From Piper betle (lineage: Eukaryota; Streptophyta; Magnoliopsida; Piperales; Piperaceae): DNA of 64,000 nucleotides. Positions 44,420-55,570 of the stretch are shown here, one piece after another. Under the pieces are notes generated by a model, which did not search any database, was not told the DNA's origin, and worked only from the letters and a program-made list of their open reading frames with translations. The stretch spans positions 57,848 to 121,847 of the forward strand of contig JAURVB010014453.1 of NCBI GenBank assembly GCA_033002965.1, read 5' to 3'. The stretch's first letter is position 1. Each line of letters opens with the position of its first letter. The position numbers and the translations under genes are program-made.

Positions 44420-45911
44420 GGTAAAACCCAACTTCTGGTGAGGTCCCACTTGTAGTTTGCTTTATTAAGACCAGTCTTGAGTTGTTTAGAGCAAGCTCAA
44501 GCCGAAATAATATTATAAATATAAGTACGAGGCTCAGATGACTATATAAGTATATTATGGTTGAATATGATAGTTATTTGATTGTTTATTTAATTAATTA
44601 TTTGGTTGTTTATTTATTTGTTTATATGTTTTCTAACACAAGTATATATGATATTACTCGTATTTAGTTGTGTATTTATATTATATAATTATATTATTAT
44701 TTTCTGATTAGAGTATTATTTATGCTTATGTATTTATTATTTATCTAATTATATATGAGTGTATTTATTTTTTAAATTTATTTATTTTTTATTTATTATT
44801 ATTATGTCTTGATTTGCATGCCAGGTGTTTAATTGTAAGCTTGTTACCAATGTTTTCTTTATTATGATATATTGATAATATGATAGCACACACTACGATC
44901 ATGCATCATATAGAGATGTAATATTTTACTTAGCAGTGGGTATCGATATAGGTTATAGAGTCTGAGCTCGCCGTAGATGTTTCAATGTGTTTGGAGCTTG
45001 GACCACAGGTTCGTAGGACTCTCCCTCTGCTTGACTCCTTGCGTGTAGACTTTAATCGTGTTTTGGGCGTAGGACAACATCGGCTATGTTTTATCAAATC
45101 CCTCCGATGTCTGTTCATTTAGCCATGTTTTTACACATGTTTAATAAAACTACAAGGATGAGATCCTTAGTTGATTTTCAAAGTGAAGTTCCACAAATAT
45201 ATGATACAAACCTCTTCTATAAATCGATTTTTAAGTACACGCATTTTTACGAATTTTATGAATAAGAGAATGAGTGGTACGGAGATATGTATGGACCGCA
45301 CTAGTACTCCTTCAAACCTTGAGGTAGTGTGGTGTATGAGGGTATTGCGTAATGCAGCACATTTCTAAAATTTTTGGCACTAACTTAACTGTTCCTTTTA
45401 CCACTTGAGTACCGTGACGATTGATATGGAGATGTGAGGGCATAAGCATTATATGTATGAATATGATTATGGGTCGTGCATGCCGGCCGACACTTGCTTA
45501 AGTATGTTTGCTTACCACCCGTGTGAGGCAATCTTGAAGTTTCATAAGTTTTTGTGGGTAATGGAATACCTATTTACCAGTTTGTATTAGTTATTTTTTG
45601 GACCAGTAACACTGTTATTGATGTTTTCCATATAATATATATGTCTTGCAATTTTGAGTCGACTTTGGTAGAAGGATAGATAAATGTTACACACACTTGA
45701 GCTCAACGCATTTATTTCTTTTCTTACTTTACTTATATTTGACATGTTTTGATGTGTATTTAACAATATCTTTCATTCTCATGACACCAAATTGGTTGTT
45801 TTGATATATTTAATCGATCGAGTCTTACCAACCAACCATTTTAAACATGACGCAATTTGATTGTAGCATTTCTAATTTGGTTCTTAGGTAAACCAAAATC
45901 GAGGTGTTACA
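44420..45911 (+). mobile_element. Solo LTR, family C (C1)
   Basis: Starts GGTAAAACCC and ends GGTGTTACA, with a perfect 5-bp duplication GGTTC at 44415-44419 and 45912-45916. Related text is at 53514-58886. Absence of an adjacent interior marks it as a solo LTR formed by LTR-LTR recombination. Compared with C2 it lacks a ~1.2-kb GC-rich segment. Confidence 0.85.
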
Positions 45912-45916
45912 GGTTC

Positions 45917-46931
45917 AAACCACAATGGTTAATATTTAAGGAGAGGATATGGAAGCCTATAAATAGGGTCTTGTGGAGTGTATTTTGGGCACCTCTTACT
46001 ATTATTGAGACTCAACTCTCTTGGATCATTTTGGGAATATCAAGCTTGTGTTAAGAGTTACTTTAAATATTAGCTTGTATTCCTAGGTATTAGTGTGTAA
46101 TCTAAGGAGAGGCTATTGTTGAGAGGCTAGCTCAAGTAGATTTGAGCTTATTGTAATCTCTTTTGGTGTTGGGGAATGTGAGAAACATCTTGATTAGAAA
46201 AGAGGGTATTTGGCTTGGATATTCCGTTGGCTCAAGATGTGAACTTGTGAATGGAAGTAGCTTCACTGTGGTCAAACTCTGAGGGTGTTTGGAGTTGGTT
46301 GGCTAATTATCCTTGGGACTTCGCGTTGGAGAAGAAAGGTTTCATGAGGTTGTAAGGGTGTTTAGAATACAAGCTTTATTGGCGCTTGTGGAGTACTTGT
46401 GAAGTACTTGTGAAGGAAGTCTTAGCTTGTTACTTGTAAGGTGTACAAATGGTTTGTCATAGTGAAGCTATAACAACCTATTCACGAAAAGGCTTTGTGG
46501 GATAAATAAGAAAAGCACTAGTTGGTAATTTCTTTAAAAAATATTTATGTTTTTCTCTTTTCCTTCTTTTTGTGTGCTTATTCTTATTATTATTCACTTG
46601 TTTTGCACACTAATAATTGACAATGATGATTAATTTTTGACATTATTAGGAATTATTATTATTATTATTTTAGTGTTTTTTCATTAGTTTAGTTTATTTT
46701 AATTTTTATTTAAAAATTATTAGTTTTAGCTATTATATTTGAGTATTTGTTTAATTTTTATTTGTTTTGAATATTTGTAGGAAATTGGAGGGGGAAATAG
46801 AGAAGAAAGTGTGAGAAAATTAAGAAAAATCAATTGATTTGGAGAAAATCCCTCAGTTATCAATGGTGAATATATTGGCTCCAATTTGGTAAAACTAACG
46901 AGTGTAGGGCGTTGAAAATTGGAAAGGCTTA
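45917..46931 (+). other. LTR-like flank, possibly Athila 5' LTR start
   Basis: Contains a TATA-like CCTATAAATAGGG (about 45957) followed by tens of short, T/G-rich words, as in LTR R-U5 regions. From about 46740 the text appears continuous with 49871 onward once D1 is removed. No coding sequence. Confidence 0.35.
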
Positions 46932-49870
46932 ATGTAAAACCCACGATTCGAGTTAGGGTTTTATATTTAGAATCGGTCGATTCGACAGTTATTTTCGAGT
47001 TGAGTCAGTTTCAGGACACGTGTATCGAGCCGACGCCGGTCGCGTGTATGAGCTATGAGGGTCATGCGTACCCAAATATATGATGATAATGTCATGAACA
47101 CAGCAAAACAGAATGAGTTATCAGAATATATGAAAGTATACCAGTCATTTTTTTTATTTTTATATATAGTGGATCGTAGAATTAGTTTTAGGCCGTTCAC
47201 CACGTTAGGATGCGTTACGGGCAATTTGGGTGGGTTGTTAGTCATAGAGCATATCATTATAATGTTGTGGTGTTTGTTTGATTTTACGGGATTTTTCTCG
47301 ATTTTTTATGAATTTTTTAGGATTTAATACGACTTAGTTATTATACTTGACTCGAGCCGGAGACGAGTCAAGTCTTATTTACGAAATTGCCACCCCAGTT
47401 ATTTCTCCCCTCCCGACATCTTCTTCCCAAACCCTTGCCCCGACGCCGCCCCCGTGCAGCGTCGCCGCCGCCGCTATCGACACTGCCGGTCGCCGATCGA
47501 CGCTGCCTAGCCCTGCCACGGCGTTGTCATGCCGCCCCGACCAGCCCCGGCCGCTGCCAGGCCGCCGCGACGCCGGAATCGCCTCGCCTAGCGCCGCGGC
47601 TACATTTAGGTCGTGTCGCCGATTCCGCCACCGGTGACCGTCGCTGCTACGATCAGGTGGTCGCCTCAGCACCATTGACTGCCCAGTGATCTTCCCCGAC
47701 CGGAACGGAGGCCAGCGCCGCCCATCCAGGCCAGATCTCCACACCACCACGGCCAGCCTCTGTTTTAGCTATTTTTCGGCAAGCCACCGCCTCGGTCGAC
47801 CATGTCGACGTCGTGGATGTGTCGGGCTCCCCGAGTCGGTTCCAATGGTGCCCTATATAACCCCTATCCAGCTAGTAGACGCCGTCGGAAGGGTGCCGGA
47901 AAACCGCCCGAACCGGCCAAAAATCGGATTCGCTGGAATTCACCAGATCTTCCGAGGAGTTCATCCAGTCGATCCCGATCGAATGTCGGACGCCGATGAG
48001 CTCTGAATTCGAGCTCCGAGACGCGCGACGGAACCCTAGCCGTCATCAATTGCCGACAACGTGAGGTATAATTACCTCCTAATTTATTATTTAAACTTGA
48101 TGATTGTTAGCACAACATGCTAGGGTTGGTTTATTGATGTGATTAATGCTTAATGATGGATGAAACGATGAGTTGCATGATGAGATTAAGTGTGAATGAA
48201 GAGTAAGTGATCTAATGAGGTAGATCGAGTCAGAACATGATAAGTGACCACGATGTAACTTAGAAAAACACAATAAAATTGGTATGAATAGGATGAGTTA
48301 GAATTACTTTCATATTTATGATTATTTTACTGTTGATGGATGTGGTTTGATTATGTAAGTGTGTTGATTATATGACGAGTTTGATGCATCATTTAGTTAG
48401 CGGGCGTTAGTATTTAGTTTTGATGTGTAGGTACAAAGTAGGAGCTCGCCGCCTAGGTGCGATGACACACTTGGAGCTTCTACCAGGTCCGTTTAGGACT
48501 CGACTCTGTTTTACGTCTTTCTATTGTATGTTTATCTTATCATTTGCAGGACAGGTTAAGTGGCGTTTTATTGGATCCCACTTAACTTGGGCCATCTAGC
48601 CGAACAGATTTCCGGATTAATAACCCCTCGAGGATGAGATCCCTCGAGGATGATTTCGAAAACAAGATCCACCACAAGTTGCCTTTGGGCCTATTATATA
48701 AATCCCTACCCAGCCCTATATATATGTAGTTTTCGCATTTTCAGTGAGACGAGAGATGGAGAAACCGACTGCACGTACCATGAGCGGATGTCGTGATAGT
48801 CAAAGCGGGCTCTGGATTAGTGCCAGCGGACTGTTCCATTCCCGAGGGATCCTGACAACTCCGCGTTTGAGTTCTTCACACCTGGAGAACGTGGAGGGTT
48901 ATGGGTACTGTTTAGTACAGCCCATGTCCAGACTTGTGGTTCAAAGGGTATTAAAGGCGACTGCCTGAGAATACTCGGCCTTCGTGCTCAAGGCCAGGAG
49001 AAATATGGAGGTAAGGAGAGGGCTTAGGATAAAGTTTTACGTGAAGTACTGAAAAGAAGTGCCGAGAGAGGCACAGTACCAGCAGCAGATCAGTAAGTTC
49101 GGGATGCTACTGGGTCTACAGCCCAGTGGCTCCTCAGTAGTGCCCTTAAGAGTGTTCACGTGGAGTATATGATGTTTTCTTTCATATGAGAGTTTGCTCT
49201 CATAGCCAGCTTGTTATAGTTATTTTATTTTCCGGATCAGTAACACTTGTTACTAACGTGTTTTTATACTATATGTAGGTAATAATTACGAGTTGGAGGA
49301 GCCAGCTTGGACGGAGGAGCATTGTTGTCACTTGCACACATGTCAGTCGATAGAGTGGTTAATACTTTATTTATGATGCTATTATATTGTGAATGATGTA
49401 AAATGCTAAGACATGATAGGATATGATTAAATGAAATGATATGATGTTATGACATGATGACAAGAGGTGAGATGTGATCAGAGTGCGCAGTAGAAGTGTG
49501 GCCCAAGTTCTATAATGAATATACAGTATATTAGATTATATGAATGAAATTGTTGATATATGCATATATATTGGTATATATTGTTTTGACAACGTGGACC
49601 CTAATTGCACTTTTAGGGGAGACTGTCTATTTTATTTTAGAATTTTTATTGAGTTTAATCGTAATTGTATTGGTGTGTGCTTGAATTGCATGTCATTCAT
49701 GTAGTACTATGTTAGGGTTTGTGCATTCATCAATGCATTGCGAGTTGTATCTTCATCTTAAGACGCCGAGATTGGATCTGCATGAGTTAGGTTCGGGTTA
49801 GCTGACCTAATCGGGGCCTGTAACATGTCGGTTCGGTTCAAGAGTGTTGAACTGGATTTTGGGTGTTACA
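46932..49870 (+). mobile_element. Solo LTR, family D (D1), 2.94 kb
   Basis: Termini are TGTAAAACCC and GGGTGTTACA. A perfect 5-bp duplication CTTAA lies at 46927-46931 and 49871-49875. Contains a GC-rich zone (47390-48060) and a TATA-like TATATAAATCCC (about 48696). Closely similar to D2 throughout (for example GAGGATGAGATCCCTCGAGG in both). The length and termini resemble long-LTR gypsy elements. No internal region adjoins it. Confidence 0.92.
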
Positions 49871-49875
49871 CTTAA

Positions 49876-51820
49876 TTTGTTAATTTGAGAACTGTGAAAT
49901 AAAAATAGCAAAGAAGGGGTAGACGCAATTTTTCTGAGCGTAGGTGTATCGTTTTGGGCATGATTTAATTTGCTCATGTTTAAATTGTGTGGGCCCGGTT
50001 CTTATTTTTGAGTAGAGTTATATATAGATTAAAGAGCCCCGAACTAGGGATCTTTTTCCCTCATCATGCCGTCGCTCTTTTCTAAGGAGAGGATTTCTTA
50101 AACGTAAATAAAGACAAGAGATTGACGGTTTGGGGAAGGAAACATTGATAAAAGTTTTTTTCTCAATTTATTCCTTGTTTTATTATGTTATTTGATGGAT
50201 CATTTATGTACTCTCGATTTAGTGATTTGTATTTTATATTTTATGGATTAGTTTATTTTATACTAGAAACGAGATGGATCTTGAATCAGATATATCAGTT
50301 TTATTAATAGATGAATTTTAACTTTTTTCTTCATGGGAATTGTTTTTTTAATGCTTTTTATTTATTTAATTAGTTATTATAGTTAGGGCTCTAAATGGCT
50401 CGGTTATGATTCGGTCAATACCATTAACGGTAATTGTTATTGGTTTACCATACTATTAACCATTACCCAACCATTAACCAAATTCAAGAGGATCTACCAT
50501 AACTGTTTTATTATCGGTTAAATAGTCAAAACTTAGTTAATTTTCACCATTTTACATTACATATCTACCAATAGAAAAATATATAAGGTATAACCATAAC
50601 AGTCAAAAATATTCTGTCACACAAAATATATAATATTTCTAATATCTAAAATAAAGTAAATTAATATTATAATTATGCAAAAAAGATTTCAACATCTTGA
50701 GTTCCAATTATTACAACAATTTTATGTAAAACATGTTTCAAATAAAAAAACAAGTCCATATTTATTGTTTGTGGCTAGGATAGAAGAAAATTAAAGTTTA
50801 TTCATAAAACATATAAAATGACATAATTATATTTAATGAAATTGTTTAAACAGTTATGATTAAACCTTGTGTCATAACCATTTGTCTTTCTAATCGACAT
50901 AGGCAAATTAACTGAACTTTTCATGATGAATATTCCCTTTATCACATTTGTGTCATTTAAGTTGGTATAATAAGTAAACAGATGAATCATCTAACCATTT
51001 AAATCCCTCAGTAGTATAATGAAGTTTTGAAGAGAGAATTTATACTGCATGATTAATTAAATAATAAATGGATTTAGCTCTGTATGTGGTTGATCTATAA
51101 AACATAATTTTAAATTGAAGGCAATTAGTCTGAATAGGAGTTAAAATATTTATGTGGTATGTTAAACTTTAGTCTGAATAGGTGGGTTTACTGTATTGAA
51201 TTCATAGAGTGTGATTCATCTTAGAAAGAAATTAATGGAGATTACACCCGAACATAGATAGTTGAAGTTAATTTATTTCTAAGATAGTTAATTAGACCCT
51301 AAAAATGAATAATTAAATATAAGGAATTCCACCATCCCATGAAAAGAATAATTGTAGTTCATCTATTAAAATTATTTTGTGAATGATTGGTTCAAGTGAA
51401 ATCGAGTTTCTAATATAATATTCGTATATCGAGAAAACCCTGATTCTTAAATTAGATTCTCTATTTTTATCTTTATTTTATTTTAGATTAGAACTTAGAT
51501 AAAAAGGCTAATGATGTTCCTTCGGAAGTTTGTGATAATCCTAGTGATTTGAGTTAGTTATCCTTACCATATACAAAAAGGTCTAATTTTAATTTCCGAT
51601 AACTTCCATCAAATCAATACGATTATCAATTCAAACACTAAGAAAAATCATGACCCAGATAAAAATTCTAAAATTTTTTTATATTTTGCTTTATATAATT
51701 TAGTCTAGGAATTTTAATTGAATCAATTAATTGTCTTTATGGGAAAGATACTTCACTAATCATTTTATTACTTTGATCATGATTAGTGCACTTGCTAATT
51801 ATATTAAATTCATTATAAAG
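49876..51820 (+). mobile_element. Probable 5' LTR of the Athila-like element
   Basis: Runs up to the primer site at 51825. Has a TATA-like AGTTATATATAGATTAAAG near 50017 and AT-rich body. A segment near 50392-50620 (GGGCTCTAAATGGCTCGG ...) looks like a further small insertion. The LTR 5' border is not defined. Confidence 0.45.
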
Positions 51821-51824
51821 TTTT

Positions 51825-51842
51825 TGGCACTATTGCCAAGGA
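51825..51842 (+). other. Primer-binding site, Athila/Tat type
   Basis: TTTTTGGCACTATTGCCAAG is a decayed version of the TTTGGCGCCGTTGCCGGGGA sequence that follows the 5' LTR of Athila/Tat gypsy elements. Confidence 0.75.
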
Positions 51843-52049
51843 TAGTTTTTTCAGTTAAAAAAATTATACTATTTGTCTAAGGCTTTCTTTATAATTTTAA
51901 TGCTTTTTTTATGTTTTTAAGTTGACCTCTTAGACCCATTCACCTGAGGAGCCACTCTAGAGACTTAGTTCGGAAATAGAGAGGACTTTGAGCCTGCTAA
52001 GGTGAAGTAGAATCAAGAAACAATGAACATGGCTGAAGAACAAGTAGAG

Positions 52050-52960
52050 AATATTATACCTAGGCCTTTAATGGACTATGCAACACCATCATTGGAGGGG
52101 ACAACATCAAGCATCCTAAGGCCAGTAGTGGCTATTGCTTAGTTTTAATGAAGCCAACAACAATCTCAATGCTTCAACAATCATGTCAATTCTATGGCTT
52201 GGCCAATGAGGATCCTTCAGTCCATATTTCAAATTTTTTGGAAATATATGACACTTTCAAGCAAAATGGAGTGACAAAAGATGCAACAAGGCTTAAACTT
52301 TTCTTTTCTCCTTGAAGGATAAAGCAAAGACATAATTGTTCTTATTGCTTGCCGTATTAATCAGAACATGGAATCAAATGGCAGAGAAGTTTCAGGGAAG
52401 TATTTCTCCACTGGAAAGAGGACAAACTTAAGAAGGGAGATATCTACATTTTTCCATGCTAACATTGAATCTATGTATGAGGTATGAGAAAGATACAAAG
52501 AATTACTCAAAAATATCCCCACCATAGATTACCAGATTGGATAAAAGTGCATAACTTCTCAACGGATTGAATCAAAGGCTGATCAAGCAAACTATGTGAA
52601 TAACTACAATCAGTAAAACAACTCCTATGGCAACACCTTCAATCCAAACTAGATGAACCATCCTAACTTCTTATGGAACCAAGGAAATCAAGCCAAACAA
52701 ACTAGTCCTCCGAGATTCCAACTACATGAGAAGAAGGCAAACTGGAAGATATGTTGGCTAAGAATATATCGAATAACAAACAAGGTGGCAAAATCAAGAA
52801 GCTTCACTAAAAAGTCTTGAAGTGCAACTAAGGCAATTAACTAATATAGTCTTAGGAAGGGCACAAGGAACCCTTCCAAGAGACCTAGAAAAGAATCTTA
52901 AGGACTATGCGAAAGCTGTAACATTGAGGAATAGAAGAGAACTCCAAGCAGTACCTAAGG
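52050..52960 (+). pseudogene. Athila-like gag, decayed
   Basis: One frame reads QSCQFYGLANEDPSVHISNF and then LEIYDTFKQNGVTKDATRLK, the typical start of Athila/Tat gag (FHGLxxEDPxxHLxxFLE, NGVxxDAxRLRLFPFSL). Further pieces (AEKFQGSISP, YERYKELLKNIP) follow in shifting frames. Multiple stops. Gag would form the capsid of retrotransposon particles. Confidence 0.8.
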
Positions 52961-53274
52961 CTAAAGATACTTAGGCAGAGGTTGAGGGTTCAGAACTTCT
53001 TGTAGTTCTATTGGAGGTGTATGTCTAAGGAAGTTCCTTCACTTAATCCATTAGAAGTCAATGATAAAAGAGGAGAGAAACCTGATCCTAGCACAAACAA
53101 AAGCTCATTCAAGCTTCCTTAACCTCAAAAGCTCAAGCAAGAAAAAGTAGATAAGGAATTTGCCAAGTTGATAGGACAATATAAACAATTGCATATTAAT
53201 ATTACTTTTGCAAATGCCAAATTATTAAATAAAACTTAACAAACAAGAGGAAGATTGATGATGATAATGATACG

Positions 53275-53513
53275 GTGATGTTGACAAAGAGGTCCAATGT
53301 CATTTTACAAAATAAGCAACCACTAAATCTCAAGGATCCAAGGAGTATCACCACTCCTTGTACTTTAAGAAACTATCATGTTGGGAAAGCACTTTGTGAT
53401 TTTGGGGATGAGATTAATTTGATGCCACTTTCTATTTTTAATAAATTGGAAATGGGAGAATTAAAGCCATCCAACTCCACTTTACATTTAGCAGATAACT
53501 CTGTAAAGCTAGT
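53275..53513 (+). pseudogene. Athila-like aspartic protease, interrupted
   Basis: Reads TPCTLRNYHVGKALCDFGDE and then INLMPLSIFNKLEMGELKPS, matching the Athila protease (KALCDLGASINLMPLSVF). The active-site D-[LF]-G-A triad is changed to DFGDE. The frame is cut at SVKLV by the C2 LTR starting at 53514. Confidence 0.85.
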
Positions 53514-55237
53514 GTAAAACCCCAGTTTCGTCTTAGGGTTTTACCCGATTTTAGTTTTGTCCAGTTTAGGCAGTTTCGAATCGATTCAAGCGAGCTTGGG
53601 CCAAAATAATTTTATGAATATGAGTATGAGGCCCAGATGGCCATATGAGCATATTGTTGAAGTTGAGTATACCTGACATTCATATGATAGTTTCAGTTAT
53701 CATACAATAAAACATAAGTTATCAGTGTACGCACGAGGAATACATATGATTTTTATGAGTTAGCTAGGATTTTAGGCCTAGATCTAAGGCTGTTGTAGCA
53801 TTTAGCATCCGTTTGGAATTTTTTGGGTATTTTATTTGCATGCACCATAGGAATTTCAGATCACTCGATTGTGCCTCTGTGGGCCTAGCTTGATTGAGTT
53901 AATGGTTCAAGGCTCCTTTAGACTTCTTGCCTCAATTCTCTCCTATAGAGTCATTTTTAAGACTCGAGTCAGCTTCAACTTTGGATTGTCTTGATCCGAG
54001 CTTTACACCCATATGCATATTGTATATACCTATACATGGACCCCATTTGGCCACTGAGTTGTCGGACGCCCTGATTGTGCCACATGGCAAAATCTGAGGT
54101 GTCCCTAGCTTCATATATAGATTTTTAGAGGTTTTCTCCCCTATTTTCAGACTTACACCCTAGCGCTGCCTCCACTTCGGCTCGCCATTGGCGAGGCTTC
54201 ACGTCGCCCCTGCCTGCCAAACCAGCACCCCCACGACCGCCTCACAGCCAGTTATCTAGTCGTACCTCTACAACTACTAGCGTTGTTGCAATCACTGTCG
54301 GCAGACTGAGTTTTTTATCACTATTCATCACCGCCGCTGCCACCTATCAGGTTGTTTTTCGAAGCCAGGCGAGTGTCCTCTAGCGAAGCCGACCACCTCA
54401 ATGGCTTCCTCCCTGAGATCTACATTTTGAGACCACCCATGACTGCCACCGCGGCCTCGATCACCATCGATGACAATGCCACACCCGGTGGCGGTCGACA
54501 CCACCATCGACTCTACCTTGACACCACCTTCCGATCCCGACCAGCAGCGACCCTGGTCACGCTGCCATCGACATTCTCTGGTGATGAGCAACGCCGCCCC
54601 TGTTAGGCCCATTTACTTGGTTCGTGGCCTGCTTGCTCACTACCTCGTCCACCTACTTGCGACCACGTCCACCTTCCCGCCACCGCATGCACCTAGCCAT
54701 ATTCGAGTCCTCCTGTCCGAGCCCAAGTTCATGTCTGTCTAGCCAACCTTGCCCAATTTTTCAGTTAACCCAGGCCGAGTTGGTTTAGCCTGTGTTTGGT
54801 CTGGTTCAGCTAGGTTTGGTATGGTTCAGCTCATTTTCGGACCGTTTTCGTCCTTTCTTGTACCGTTTTCGGTAATTCCAGAACCTTTATGTTAGTTGTA
54901 ATGCATATTCACTTGATTTAGCATGATTGGATGTTATGATTATTTTTCTTTATTTATTGTTTTATTTATTGATTTGTTTATTAATTATTATTTATTTTAT
55001 TTATATGTTTATCATATACGATGAATGTTTACATGATTATTTGTTATTACTAATATTATATTTACTTATGAATATTAGTCTTATTATGTTTACTAAATTG
55101 TGTGTGTGTGTGTATATATATTCATTATGTATATGTTATTATTTATTTGTATTTAATTATGTATTCTTGTGTTGTATGGCTATGATATTATTAATATTCA
55201 TGATTAATGAGTATTAAATATTTATTTATTTATTGAG

Positions 55238-55239
55238 TT

Positions 55240-55298
<59 letters not shown>
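55238..55298. repeat. AAT/ATT palindromic microsatellite
   Basis: An (AAT)n run turns directly into (ATT)n, making a near-perfect self-complementary 60-bp tract capable of a hairpin. Confidence 0.92.
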
Positions 55299-55300
<2 letters not shown>

Positions 55301-55570
55301 GTTTACTAACACGAGTATATATGATATTTACTCGTGTTTAACCCTGTATTTATATAGTACAATTATTTTATTCTTTTATTATTAAAGTATTATTTATGCT
55401 CATGTATTTATTATTTATCTAAATATCTATGAGTGGATTCTTTTTTATTTATTTATTATTTATTATTATTATGTCTCAATTTACGTGCCAGGTGTTTAAT
55501 TGTAGTTTTGTTAGCATTATTTTCTTTATTAGGATATATTGATGATATGAGCACACACCACGAGCATGTA

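Noticed and set aside
47347..48049. Long Pro/Arg/Ala-rich frames in LTR D1 (and 55805-56657 in D2)
   Set aside because: Located inside LTRs, present in several phases, broken differently in D1 and D2, with no domain.
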